This document shows, in pieces, positions 18,040 to 27,527 of a DNA stretch of 64,000 nucleotides. A program made the position numbers and the translations under genes. The notes under the pieces are model-generated. The model saw only the letters and a program-made list of their open reading frames with translations, ran no database searches and had not been told where the DNA came from. This stretch comes from Salmonirosea aquatica. GTDB taxonomy: Bacteria > Bacteroidota > Bacteroidia > Cytophagales > Spirosomataceae. The stretch spans positions 62,001 to 126,000 of the forward strand of contig NZ_WHLY01000004.1 in the NCBI RefSeq assembly GCF_009296315.1. The letters run 5' to 3'. Positions within the stretch are counted from its first letter, which is position 1. The number at the start of each line of letters is the position of its first letter.

Positions 18040-18366
18040 TGTAGCTAGAGCAACTCTTCCTCCATTTGTTCGACATCGCCATCAGGTTTTCAAAAAACGA
18101 CGTGCCGCTAGAGATATCCCTCTCCTGCCGGGACTATATATATCCAAGCAGAGCAAGACGTACCCCTACGAAAATCGGTACGTCGAGATAAGGGTCACCG
18201 ACAACGGTATGGGAATCAAAGGTTCCCAACTCGAAAGGATCTTCGACATGTTCTCCCAACTCTCTTCGGAAGCGGTTCAGGAAGGGACTACTGGGATGGG
18301 CCTGAGCATCTGCCGATAAATAATCCGCAATCACGGCGGTCAGATAACCACCTTTTCTGAGACTAG
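18040..18366 (+). pseudogene. Histidine kinase ATPase-domain remnant
   Basis: Two frames together spell the end of a kinase ATPase domain. The first, from 18045, gives L-E-Q-L-F-L-H-L-F-D-I-A-I-R-F, a degenerate N-box region. After a frame change near 18140 the second gives V-E-I-R-V-T-D-N-G-M-G-I, then L-E-R-I-F-D-M-F and G-T-T-G-M-G-L-S-I-C-R. A TAA at 18317-18319 then interrupts the expected I-I-R-N-H-G-G-Q-I continuation. The N-terminal domains are missing. It is a non-functional relic of a two-component kinase. Confidence 0.65.
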
Positions 18367-18767
18367 GCATAGGCTCCTCCGTTTCGATCATTCTTCCCAT
18401 CAGTTAGATGGGCGTTCGCCCCTAGCTCCCTGGCGTTCTTTTCCTGAGCCCTAATCCATCTGTACGGGGCGCCGGGGAATGAGAGTTGAGCCAGGAAAGA
18501 GTGCGGGCAGGGAGCAGCATACGCATCGGCGAGAGGAAGGCCCTCCCCTTCCTGATACAGGGTACCCTGTAAAAAACCAGGCACGGGTTGCTCACAGCTG
18601 GCAACGTCTGATCCATGGTACCGCACCTGGGTCTTTTCACCACCTGCCCATTATCTAGTAGTTCAGTCATCTGTATAAATGCTAAAAAGGTTCTAACTGG
18701 CATGAATTTTATTCCAGGTTGAGGATGTTGTCAAACACACGGAATTAGACTAATCAGCAATAGGCAC
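18367..18767. other. Intergenic upstream of treZ
   Basis: No gene seen. The last hundred bases before treZ (from about 18670) are more AT-rich and are the probable location of the promoter for the trehalose/glycogen genes. Confidence 0.35.
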
Positions 18768-20618
18768 ATGTTGTCCGAAACCCATACCAAAGCGCGAACG
18801 CTGGGAGTGAATTTTAGTGATGAGGGTACTGCATCCATCGTTTTGTGGGCCCCTAAGTCCTCTTCGGCTAGCGTATTGATAGAAGCCAAACAGCGTACCA
18901 TCACTTTGGAAAAGAAAGAATACGGCTATTGGTCATTAGAAACGGAAGAAGTCAAGCCCGGGGACGAGTATTTATTTGTGCTCGATGATGGCAAAGAATT
19001 CCCCGATCCGGCTTCGTTATCACAGCCCGGCGGCGTTCATGGCTTGTCCCGGGCGGTCGACTTGAAGTCATTCGCCTGGACTGATGGCGATTGGCAAAAC
19101 ATCGATCTGGAGTCTTACCTCATCTACGAGGTACACACTGGTACCTACACCAGCGAGGGTACCTTCGCAGCAATGGAAGCCAAACTGGATTACCTCGTCG
19201 ATCTGGGAATTACTGCCATTGAAATCATGCCGGTCGCTCAGTTTTCCGGGGATCGAAACTGGGGTTACGATGGCGTGCTGCCGTTCTGCGTGCAGAACTC
19301 GTATGGCGGCGCGGAAGCCCTGCAACATCTGGTCGACAAGTGCCATGAGAAAGGACTGGCGGTTATACTGGATGTGGTTTTCAACCATATCGGTCCGGAG
19401 GGAAACAACCTGGATCACTTTGGGCACTATTTCACCGATAAATACCACACGCCCTGGGGCAATGCAATCAATTTTGATGATGCCTGGTGCGACGGGGTCC
19501 GGAAGTTTTTCAAAGAAAACGCCCTCATGTGGTTTCGGGACTTTCATATCGACGCCCTAAGGCTGGATGCCGTCCATGCCATCAAGGATTTCAGTCCGGT
19601 GCATATTCTGAAAGAAATAAAACTGGAGGTGGAACAACTGATGTGGGAGACGGGTCGGCTACACTACCTGATCGTCGAACTCGACCTGAACGATAATCGC
19701 TTTATCAATCCGGTCGATCAGGGTGGCTACGGGATGGACGCGCAATGGATCGACGAATTTCACCATGCTCTGCGGGTGAGTTCAGGGCAGCCCGGGACCG
19801 GCTATTATTCCGATTTCGACGGAGTGGCTTCGCTGGCAAAGTCTTACGAAGACGCTTACGTATATGACGGTGCGTTCTCGGAACATCGTAAGAAAAAATT
19901 CGGGATCAAAGCCTCAGGAAATGCGGGTCGCCAGTTCGTGGTTTTTTCGCAGAATCACGATCACGTGGGCAACCGGATGCTGGGAGAAAGGTCGAGCCAG
20001 CTCGTCAGTCCCTCCATGCAGAAGCTCATGGCCGGGGCGGTTTTGGTGAGCCCGTACCTGCCCTTGCTATTCATGGGTGAAGAGTACGCCGAGCCTAACC
20101 CCTTCCTGTATTTTGTGAGCCATACCGATCCCGAACTGGCTGAGGCAGTGCGTAAGGGCCGGAAAAAGGAATTCAGCGCCTTTCACCTGGAGGGTGAGGC
20201 ACCGGATCCGATGGCCGGAGAAACGTTCAATAACAGCAAGCTGCAGTGGGACTTGCCGGACACAGAACCGCACCGCACCATGCTGGGCTATTATAAAAAT
20301 CTGATTGCAATCCGGAAAAAATACCCGGCGCTAAATAAACTGAACAGGTGGAATCTGCGCGTAGCGCATGACCCGTCAAGGCAGACTCTAACGCTCATTC
20401 GCTCCCATAACGAACAGCAGGTGGTGTGTTTCATGAATTTCTCGAAAGGAAGCCATGAAGCCGAACTACCTGACACACCGGGAACGTGGCACAAGCTGCT
20501 GGGTTCTTCGGACCCGCAGTGGGGTGGGCAAATCCTCATGCCGGAATCGGTATCAGGTAGGTCTCTCCTGACTCTGCCGCCTGAATCATTTACACTTTAT
20601 ATTAACCAAAATGAATAA
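18768..20618 (+). CDS. treZ: Malto-oligosyltrehalose trehalohydrolase
   Basis: A 616-residue GH13 enzyme that releases trehalose from maltooligosyl trehalose. There is an N-terminal early-set domain (residues 10-100), then the catalytic barrel. D-V-V-F-N-H is at 202-207, nucleophile Asp267 in L-R-L-D-A-V-H, acid Glu304 in I-V-E-L-D-L-N-D (usually E-S-D-L-N-D, so Ser is replaced by Leu), and N-H-D-H-V-G-N-R near 400. Length is normal for TreZ. Its last codons overlap the ATG of treY by eight bases, so both are translated from one message. Confidence 0.94.
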   Translation: MLSETHTKARTLGVNFSDEGTASIVLWAPKSSSASVLIEAKQRTITLEKKEYGYWSLETEEVKPGDEYLFVLDDGKEFPDPASLSQPGGVHGLSRAVDLKSFAWTDGDWQNIDLESYLIYEVHTGTYTSEGTFAAMEAKLDYLVDLGITAIEIMPVAQFSGDRNWGYDGVLPFCVQNSYGGAEALQHLVDKCHEKGLAVILDVVFNHIGPEGNNLDHFGHYFTDKYHTPWGNAINFDDAWCDGVRKFFKENALMWFRDFHIDALRLDAVHAIKDFSPVHILKEIKLEVEQLMWETGRLHYLIVELDLNDNRFINPVDQGGYGMDAQWIDEFHHALRVSSGQPGTGYYSDFDGVASLAKSYEDAYVYDGAFSEHRKKKFGIKASGNAGRQFVVFSQNHDHVGNRMLGERSSQLVSPSMQKLMAGAVLVSPYLPLLFMGEEYAEPNPFLYFVSHTDPELAEAVRKGRKKEFSAFHLEGEAPDPMAGETFNNSKLQWDLPDTEPHRTMLGYYKNLIAIRKKYPALNKLNRWNLRVAHDPSRQTLTLIRSHNEQQVVCFMNFSKGSHEAELPDTPGTWHKLLGSSDPQWGGQILMPESVSGRSLLTLPPESFTLYINQNE

Positions 20619-22275
20619 TCCGATCGCCACCTACCGGCTTCAGTTCCACAAGGACTTCACGTTCAAAGACCTGCTTGGTCTGATCCCCTACCTGCATGAC
20701 CTGGGCGTTGGGACCATCTATGCCTCCCCTGTTTTCAAATCAACGGAAGGCAGCACGCATGGGTACGACGGCGTCGACCCGAACCAGATCGACCCGGAGA
20801 TCGGCACGCTGGAAGAACTGAAATCAATCAGTAATACTATGAAGGAGCTTGGCATGGGCTGGCTGCAGGACATTGTCCCCAACCACATGGCGTTTCATTC
20901 CGAAAACCCCTGGCTAACGGACCTGCTGGAAAAAGGCAAGCAGTCGCTCTACTCCTCTTACTTTGACATTGCCTGGAACAGCCGGCTGTTCCAGGGCAAA
21001 CTGATGGTGCCTTTCCTGGGTTCGGACCTGAATGAAATCCTCGAACAGGAAGCGATCGGGGTGGAATACGACGGCAGGCGGTTTGTATTGAAATACGAAG
21101 ATGCCACCTACCCGCTCAGTCCGGAATCGTACCTGCTGGTTCTGGATTCGGACATATGCCAGGGTACCCAGGCACTGCAGCAAATTGTTTCGCAAATCAG
21201 GCAAATCAACGAAATCGAAGATTCGGCCGTTTTTTCTTCCCGTTGGGACGAGCTGCTGGCGCAGCTTGCTTCTCTTCGGAAAGGAGAAGCGGAAGGGACA
21301 ATGATCGAGGCCTGTCTGAACAAGCTGAACGCCGATAAAGACTCTCTGAGAAAAGTGATCGACCGCCAATCGTATGTGTTGTGTAATTGGCAAAAAACGG
21401 AATCTCAGATCAATTTCCGGCGTTTTTTCACCATCAACGGGTTGATCTGCCTTAACATCCAGAATCCGGAGGTTTTTGCCAAGTATCACCACCTGACTAA
21501 AGCCCTCGTGCAGGAGGGTGTGTTTCAGGGGTTGCGAATCGACCACATCGACGGACTTTTCGATCCCGCTGACTACATGACGAAAATCAGGGAGCTGGCG
21601 GGAAACGACACCTTCGTGGTGGTCGAAAAAATCCTAGAAAGAGCCGAAGACCTACCCAAAGACTGGCCCATACAGGGTACCACGGGGTATGAGTTTCTGG
21701 CCTGGGTCAACAACCTGATGACCGACACCACACGTAAAAAAACGTTCACCGACTTTTACCGGCAACTGACCGGAATGGACGAAACGCTTGAAGACCAATT
21801 GATGGCGAAAAAGTCGTCCATCCTCTACGATCACATGGGCGGTGAGCTGGACAACCTGCTCCACCTTTTTGTGGAGCTGGATCTGGTCGAAAAAGAGGTG
21901 ATCGAAAAATTGGGTAGTGATACCTTCAGAAAAGTGATTGGCTCTTTTCTGATCCATTGCCCCGTGTACCGGTATTACGGCAATTCGTTGCCGTTCAGCC
22001 CCAACGAAGGGGCCGCATTGGCGCAGATACTGAATGTGATAAAGGAAAAACAGCCGGAGCTGTTGGAAGGAATATCAGAGTTTGAAAAGGTACTTCTGGA
22101 ACGGACGGGCTATGGCGATCCGGAATATAACGCCAGGGTTCTCCAGTTCTATCAGCGGTGCATGCAGTTCACCGGGCCGCTGATGGCCAAGGGGGGGAAG
22201 ATACGCTCATGTACACCAACAACCGGTTTGTGGGCCATAATGATGTGGGCGATTCTCCCGAAAACTTCGGATTAA
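20611..22275 (+). CDS. treY: Maltooligosyl trehalose synthase, N-terminal part
   Basis: A 554-codon frame for most of the GH13 TreY barrel, which isomerises the terminal glucose of maltodextrin to a trehalose unit. A-T-Y-R-L-Q-F-H opens the domain. V-P-N-H-M-A-F is near 90, the nucleophile L-R-I-D-H-I-D-G-L near 308-316, and V-V-V-E-K-I-L near 336-342. The real homology stops at about 22190 in M-Q-F-T-G-P-L-M-A-K-G. Downstream of a run of seven G (22191-22197) the family sequence continues in another frame, so this frame's last 26 codons are spurious. The gene is therefore frameshifted relative to its C-terminal part. Confidence 0.88.
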   Translation: MNNPIATYRLQFHKDFTFKDLLGLIPYLHDLGVGTIYASPVFKSTEGSTHGYDGVDPNQIDPEIGTLEELKSISNTMKELGMGWLQDIVPNHMAFHSENPWLTDLLEKGKQSLYSSYFDIAWNSRLFQGKLMVPFLGSDLNEILEQEAIGVEYDGRRFVLKYEDATYPLSPESYLLVLDSDICQGTQALQQIVSQIRQINEIEDSAVFSSRWDELLAQLASLRKGEAEGTMIEACLNKLNADKDSLRKVIDRQSYVLCNWQKTESQINFRRFFTINGLICLNIQNPEVFAKYHHLTKALVQEGVFQGLRIDHIDGLFDPADYMTKIRELAGNDTFVVVEKILERAEDLPKDWPIQGTTGYEFLAWVNNLMTDTTRKKTFTDFYRQLTGMDETLEDQLMAKKSSILYDHMGGELDNLLHLFVELDLVEKEVIEKLGSDTFRKVIGSFLIHCPVYRYYGNSLPFSPNEGAALAQILNVIKEKQPELLEGISEFEKVLLERTGYGDPEYNARVLQFYQRCMQFTGPLMAKGGKIRSCTPTTGLWAIMMWAILPKTSD

Positions 22276-24836
22276 AGCCAAAGGATTTTCATAAAAAAAT
22301 GAAAAATCGCCAGGAAAACTGGCCATTAGGTTTGAACGCCACCTCGACCCACGATACCAAAAGAGGAGAGGACGTGCGCGCCCGGCTCAATGTGCTGACT
22401 GAATTGTCCACCGAATTTTTTGAACACATCCGTAAGTGGGTGGATCTGAACGCACCCCTGAGGAAGTCGGAAAATATACCCGACACCAATGATGAATATT
22501 TGATTTATCAGACCCTCCTGGGTGCGTTTCCTATGGATGCGGAAGACGAAAAGGGTTTTGGCGAACGCATGGAGGAGTATATTCAGAAAGCGCTTCGGGA
22601 AGCCAAAGTACATACAAATTGGGCGGAACCGAATGAAGAATACGAGAACGGTGCAAAACGATTCGCCCGTTCGCTACTCGATAAAAAAAGCTCCTTCTGG
22701 CAGGACTTCGCCCCTTTTTATCAGGATGTCGCTGAGTTCGGTATCATCAATTCATTGGCACAGACGCTCCTAAAATTCACTTTGCCGGGAACGCCGGATG
22801 TCTACCAGGGTTGCGAGCTCTGGGACTTCAGCCTGGTGGACCCAGATAACCGCCGGCCGGTGGATTTTGCAAAGAGAAAACACTTGCTGGCCAAATTTGA
22901 AAAATCGGATGATCAGCAGGGTCTTTTAAAGCAACTCTGGCAAGATCGCCACGATGCCGGGATCAAACTCTGGCTCACCCGGCAGTTGTTTCATTTGCGG
23001 CGGCAGAACGCGCGCTTATTTTCAGAAGGAAGCTACATTCCCCTCAAAGTACAAGGGGCTTTGAAAGAACACGTTTTTGCTTTTGCCAGGATACACCGGC
23101 AGACCGCCCTGATTGTGGCGGTACCTTTACAAACGGCCTCCGTTTGCCGGGCGCAGCAAACCGATTTTTTCGGCATAGACTGGCAGGATACGAAAATCGT
23201 CCTCCCTCCCCGGCTGGATTCTCCGTGGGAGCTTGTACTGAATGGCACGCAGGAGAGCTACCAGGACAAGATACCAGTGGCAGGCCTTTTCCAACGGTTT
23301 CCGGCCGCAATCCTCAAAGGCGTGAAGCCGGAAAACAAGCGCCGTGCCGGTATTTTGCTGCACATTTCGTCGCTCAGTTCCCCATTCGGAATTGGTGATC
23401 TGGGGCCGGAGGCGTACCGCTTTGCTGACTTCCTGAACCGGAGTAAGCAGCGGGTCTGGCAGTTGCTGCCATTGAACCCCACCGAGAGCGGGCAGGGGCA
23501 TTCTCCTTATAGCGCCCTTTCCAGTCAGGCAGGCAATTCGTTGCTGATCAGTCTGGAATTACTGGCAGAGGCAGGACTTCTCGACGGCGTGGACCTGGCC
23601 GATTACCAACTGCCCGAAAGTAAGAAGGTGGATTTTGAAAAGGCGGTGCAAGTCAGGAATGAACTTATGGAAAAAGCGTACAGTAACTTTAAGAGCAAAA
23701 ACGACGAATTGGCTACCAGGAATTTTGAGAAGTTCTGCGTAGAAAACGAACCATGGCTGGAAGATTTTTCGCTCTATATGGTACTGCGTGACCGGCACAA
23801 CCAAAAACCGTGGACAGAATGGGAGGAACAGTATCGCCTCAGAGACGCCGGAGCGTTAAGTGCATTTTCATCTGAAAACGCGGATGCTATCAGGTTCGTC
23901 AAATGGGTGCAGTTTGTGTTCGATACGCAGTGGAAATCATTGAAAAACTACTGCCACAATCTGGATATCAAACTCCTGGGCGACATGCCCTTCTATGTCA
24001 GCTACAATTCATCGGATGTGTGGTCAAACCGGGATCTTTTCATGCTCGATGAGGATGGAAAGATTGCCGGCATTGCGGGGGTACCACCCGATGCCTTTTC
24101 GGCTACGGGGCAACTTTGGGGCATGCCGGTTTTTGCCTGGAAAAACCATAAGGAGGACGGCTATCAATGGTGGATACACCGCCTGAAAAAAAATGTCGAG
24201 CTTTTTGACATCATACGACTGGATCACTTCCGTGCTTTCGTGGATTACTGGGTCGTACCGGGTGGAGAAAAAGTGGCTACAAACGGTAAATGGGAAGCCG
24301 GTCCGGACGCTGCATTCTTTCAGGCCGTGGAGCAAGCCCTGGGGAAGCTGCCTTTTATTGCGGAAGACCTGGGCGAAATAAGTCCGGCGGTGTATGCATT
24401 GCGCGATCAGTTCCGGCTGCCGGGTATGAAGGTGCTGCAATTTTCCTTCGATGAAAACATGCCCCAATCCGATCATATACCGCACGCATATTCCCCGAAT
24501 TTTATTGCCTACACCGGGACGCACGACAACAATACAATGGTCGGCTGGTACCGGAAGGATGCTGACGAAGCAACGCGCGACCGATTTGAAACCTATGCCG
24601 GAACTGAAGTAAACGAGCTGAACGTAAGCCGGGTAGCTGCCAGGCTGGTCTATTCGTCTGTAGCCGAGACGGCCATTCTGCCCGCTCAGGATGCTCTGGG
24701 ATTGGATGAATCTGCTAAGATGAACAGCCCCGGAACCGGTGATAACAACTGGGCCTGGCGCTTGTTGCCCGGACAACTCGATAAAGCCACCGAAACACAT
24801 CTGGCCCAATGGACGGTTTTGTATGACCGGGACTGA
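22158..24836 (+). CDS. malQ: TreY C-terminal part fused to 4-alpha-glucanotransferase
   Basis: Continuation of the treY gene in a second frame. From about 22195 it reads E-D-T-L-M-Y-T-N-N-R-F-V-G-H, then T-S-T-H-D-T-K-R-G-E-D-V-R-A-R and P-G-T-P-D-V-Y-Q-G, all standard TreY motifs, up to about residue 385. After a short linker (from 23340) a complete MalQ-type GH77 domain follows: G-I-L-L-H-I-S-S-L, I-R-L-D-H-F-R-A near 681-688, I-A-E-D-L-G near 731 and T-G-T-H-D-N-N near 786. The intact protein would be a TreY-MalQ fusion joining trehalose formation to maltodextrin rearrangement. The GTG at 22158 is only the frame limit, not a credible start. Confidence 0.87.
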   Translation: MHAVHRAADGQGGEDTLMYTNNRFVGHNDVGDSPENFGLKPKDFHKKMKNRQENWPLGLNATSTHDTKRGEDVRARLNVLTELSTEFFEHIRKWVDLNAPLRKSENIPDTNDEYLIYQTLLGAFPMDAEDEKGFGERMEEYIQKALREAKVHTNWAEPNEEYENGAKRFARSLLDKKSSFWQDFAPFYQDVAEFGIINSLAQTLLKFTLPGTPDVYQGCELWDFSLVDPDNRRPVDFAKRKHLLAKFEKSDDQQGLLKQLWQDRHDAGIKLWLTRQLFHLRRQNARLFSEGSYIPLKVQGALKEHVFAFARIHRQTALIVAVPLQTASVCRAQQTDFFGIDWQDTKIVLPPRLDSPWELVLNGTQESYQDKIPVAGLFQRFPAAILKGVKPENKRRAGILLHISSLSSPFGIGDLGPEAYRFADFLNRSKQRVWQLLPLNPTESGQGHSPYSALSSQAGNSLLISLELLAEAGLLDGVDLADYQLPESKKVDFEKAVQVRNELMEKAYSNFKSKNDELATRNFEKFCVENEPWLEDFSLYMVLRDRHNQKPWTEWEEQYRLRDAGALSAFSSENADAIRFVKWVQFVFDTQWKSLKNYCHNLDIKLLGDMPFYVSYNSSDVWSNRDLFMLDEDGKIAGIAGVPPDAFSATGQLWGMPVFAWKNHKEDGYQWWIHRLKKNVELFDIIRLDHFRAFVDYWVVPGGEKVATNGKWEAGPDAAFFQAVEQALGKLPFIAEDLGEISPAVYALRDQFRLPGMKVLQFSFDENMPQSDHIPHAYSPNFIAYTGTHDNNTMVGWYRKDADEATRDRFETYAGTEVNELNVSRVAARLVYSSVAETAILPAQDALGLDESAKMNSPGTGDNNWAWRLLPGQLDKATETHLAQWTVLYDRD
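22191..22197 (+). other. G7 tract at the treY frameshift
   Basis: Seven consecutive G separate the two treY frames. Eight G would give a continuous reading frame with M-A-K-G-G-E-D-T-L across the site. Sequencing error, true mutation or slippage-mediated switching are all possible. Confidence 0.7.
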
Positions 24837-25055
24837 GTCTTGTTATTTTGACGGTAACGCACATGATCGGGGGAATATTAAAAGCACCTCAATGTTTCAG
24901 CCAATAGTTTTGATTGCCAAGCGATCTGTTTAGCCTCAGAGTGCATGGATAAAGTCCATGATCTTTCAGGGCTTATGCCAGGGTATTGGCTGGTATGAGT
25001 TTTTAAAATCAAGAACCAGAATAAAGGTAGCACACCATAACATAATCATCAAATC

Positions 25056-27230
25056 ATGGATCTATTTATAGATAACCAAATTGAATATCCGGAAAAGCAG
25101 AGTACCCTTGAAGTCAGACCCGGAAAACCCTATCCGCTTGGAGCGAGCTGGGATGGCAATGGGGTTAATTTTGCCCTTTTTTCCGAAAACGCCCACAGCG
25201 TCGAACTTTGCCTCTTTGAAAGCCAGCAAGCACAGAATGAAAATGTAAAAATAGAAATCCAGGAGGTCACCCATCATGTCTGGCATGTGTATGTGGTGGG
25301 CCTGGGCCCCGGCCAGCTATATGGCTACCGCGTCCATGGACCCTATGAGCCCCAAAACGGGCATAGATTCAACCCCAGTAAACTGCTCATCGATCCTTAT
25401 GCGAAGGCGCTGTCGGGCACCATTGAATGGGACGACTCGCTCTTTGCTTACGAGATCGGTAGTGAGCAGCAGGATCTGAGCTTCAGTACCTCCGATAGCG
25501 CGCCCTACGTACCAAAATCGGTTGTCATCGATCAGCAATTTGATTGGGGGGGTGATAAACTACCCAAGATACCCTATCATGAAACCATTATTTATGAAGC
25601 ACACGTAAACGGTCTGACCAGACTTCATCCCGACATTCCTGAGGAAATACGGGGTACCTATGCGGGTGTGGCTCATCCTGTCACTATCAATTATTTGAAG
25701 GAGCTTGGCATTACCGCCATCGAGTTTCTTCCCGTGCACCATTTTGTCGCCGACCGACACCTGCTTGAAAAAGGATTGACAAATTACTGGGGGTACAATA
25801 CACTTAATTTCTTTGCACCCGATGTTCGGTACAGCAGCAGCGGGACATTGGGGGAGCAAGTGACCGAATTCAAAAACATGGTCAAGGCCCTGCACGAGGC
25901 TGGTATCGAGGTGATCCTCGATGTGGTTTATAACCACACCGCCGAAGGCAACCATCTGGGCCCTACCCTTTCTTTCAAGGGCATCGACAATTCATCCTAT
26001 TATAGGCTCAGCCCGGAAGACTGCCGTTTCTACATGGATTATACAGGAACAGGCAATACGTTGAACGCCAGGCTTCCTTTTGTGCTCGGACTGATCATGG
26101 ACAGCCTCAGGTATTGGGTCACGGAGATGCATGTCGACGGGTTCCGCTTTGACCTGGCCTCGTCTCTGGCCAGAACCCTGCATGAGACCGACACGCTGAG
26201 CTCTTTCTTTAACATTGTCCATCAGGATCCGGTTATTTCCCAGGTAAAGCTCATTGCCGAGCCGTGGGACATCCACGAGGATGGGTATATGGTGGGCAAA
26301 TTCCCTCCCGGCTGGGCCGAATGGAATGACCGCTTTCGGGATTGTGTGCGCGACTATTGGCGGGGCGCTGAAAGCAAACTTGCAGAATTTGCCCAGCGGT
26401 TCACAGGTAGCGCGGATTTATACCAGGGTGGCTACCGGAGTCCTACGGCTAGCATCAATCTAATTACCGCCCATGACGGTTTTACCCTTCATGATCTGGT
26501 GAGTTATAACGAGAAGCATAATGAAGCCAACGGCGAGGATAACCGCGATGGTGCCAATGATAACCATTCATGGAATTGCGGCGTCGAGGGGACGACTAAT
26601 GACCAGGGAATCAATGATTTGAGAAGCAGGCAAAAACGAAACCTGTTGACCACCCTGTTCCTATCCCAAGGGGTACCCATGCTTGTAGCGGGGGATGAGC
26701 TCGGCAAGACCCAGCAAGGCAATAACAATGCCTACTGCCACGATGATGAGATTTCATGGATTGATTGGCAGGGCGCCGACCGTTCGCTTCTTGATTTTAC
26801 GAAGCGTCTGATTTGGTTCTGCAAGGAGCATCCTACCTTCAGACGCAGGCGCTGGTTTCAGGGGCTTCCGGTCACGGGGTCTGAAATAGAGGACATCAGA
26901 TGGTACCTACCCGAAGGGGATTTGATTGCAGACGAACATTGGGCGAACGACCTGGCCAAATCGCTTGGTATTTATCTGAACGGTAAGGGTATCCGTTGCG
27001 AGAATGAGATGGGCGAGAGGATTACCGACGACAGTTTTTATTTGATTTTCAACGCGCATGACCAGCCGCTGGACTACATTCTCCCCGCTGAAAAGTGCGG
27101 ACGGGGCTGGCACAAGGTTCTCGACACAAGCGATGGGTTCATCGGGGAAGACCCACAGGTATTTTCACAGGGAAGTTCCGTATGTGTGCAGGGTCGGGCG
27201 GTGCTGGTACTGATGTGCCATCTTGAATAA
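25056..27230 (+). CDS. glgX: Glycogen debranching enzyme GlgX/TreX
   Basis: A 724-residue GH13 isoamylase-type debranching enzyme that hydrolyses alpha-1,6 branches. The N-terminal domain begins P-G-K-P-Y-P-L-G-A-S-W-D-G-N-G-V-N-F-A-L-F-S. The barrel has V-V-Y-N-H-T near 290, the nucleophile V-D-G-F-R-F-D-L-A-S near 360-369, the acid I-A-E-P-W-D near 401-406 and A-H-D-G-F-T-L-H-D near 470. In trehalose-forming bacteria TreX debranches glycogen so that TreY and TreZ can act on linear chains; placement 219 bases behind the treZ-treY-malQ genes fits that role. Confidence 0.93.
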   Translation: MDLFIDNQIEYPEKQSTLEVRPGKPYPLGASWDGNGVNFALFSENAHSVELCLFESQQAQNENVKIEIQEVTHHVWHVYVVGLGPGQLYGYRVHGPYEPQNGHRFNPSKLLIDPYAKALSGTIEWDDSLFAYEIGSEQQDLSFSTSDSAPYVPKSVVIDQQFDWGGDKLPKIPYHETIIYEAHVNGLTRLHPDIPEEIRGTYAGVAHPVTINYLKELGITAIEFLPVHHFVADRHLLEKGLTNYWGYNTLNFFAPDVRYSSSGTLGEQVTEFKNMVKALHEAGIEVILDVVYNHTAEGNHLGPTLSFKGIDNSSYYRLSPEDCRFYMDYTGTGNTLNARLPFVLGLIMDSLRYWVTEMHVDGFRFDLASSLARTLHETDTLSSFFNIVHQDPVISQVKLIAEPWDIHEDGYMVGKFPPGWAEWNDRFRDCVRDYWRGAESKLAEFAQRFTGSADLYQGGYRSPTASINLITAHDGFTLHDLVSYNEKHNEANGEDNRDGANDNHSWNCGVEGTTNDQGINDLRSRQKRNLLTTLFLSQGVPMLVAGDELGKTQQGNNNAYCHDDEISWIDWQGADRSLLDFTKRLIWFCKEHPTFRRRRWFQGLPVTGSEIEDIRWYLPEGDLIADEHWANDLAKSLGIYLNGKGIRCENEMGERITDDSFYLIFNAHDQPLDYILPAEKCGRGWHKVLDTSDGFIGEDPQVFSQGSSVCVQGRAVLVLMCHLE

Positions 27231-27351
27231 CAGCCTATCAACCTCATCGACATAAATTTATATTATTGCTATGCTCTTGGGGTAAAAAGCACTTTCTAAA
27301 CTGAAGAACATTTTTCATTTAAATTAAGGATATAATACAAATTTCTAACCA

Positions 27352-27383
27352 TAAGAAAGCACCGGATGTACGGTGCTTTCTTA
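27352..27383. terminator. Hairpin downstream of glgX
   Basis: A perfect 13-bp stem (TAAGAAAGCACCG and its complement) around a 6-base loop, 122 bases after the glgX stop. There is no strong T tract on the plus strand, so it may act as a transcript-stabilising hairpin as well as a terminator. Confidence 0.6.
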
Positions 27384-27455
27384 GGTTTGGTTTCAAAACT
27401 TTGGTGGAGTATTCAGTCCGAATGCTAATCTTAGCCTACCAATTATTTAAAAAAA

Positions 27456-27499
27456 ACGGGGCCAATTACCTGATGGTTGAATCAGGTAATTGGCCCCGT
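27456..27499 (-). terminator. Rho-independent terminator of the Mn-catalase gene
   Basis: A perfect 18-bp stem (positions 27456-27473 pairing with 27482-27499), followed on the minus strand by a run of T (the A run at 27449-27456 on the plus strand). It lies 29 bases beyond the catalase stop and is one of the clearest terminators in the window. Confidence 0.9.
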
Positions 27500-27527
27500 C
27501 TCTTGTGGATAAGCCAGTCAGAAAATA

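Noticed and set aside
22191-22197. Firm claim of phase variation at the G7 tract
   Set aside because: Many other one-base homopolymer breaks occur in the window, so sequence error is at least as likely.
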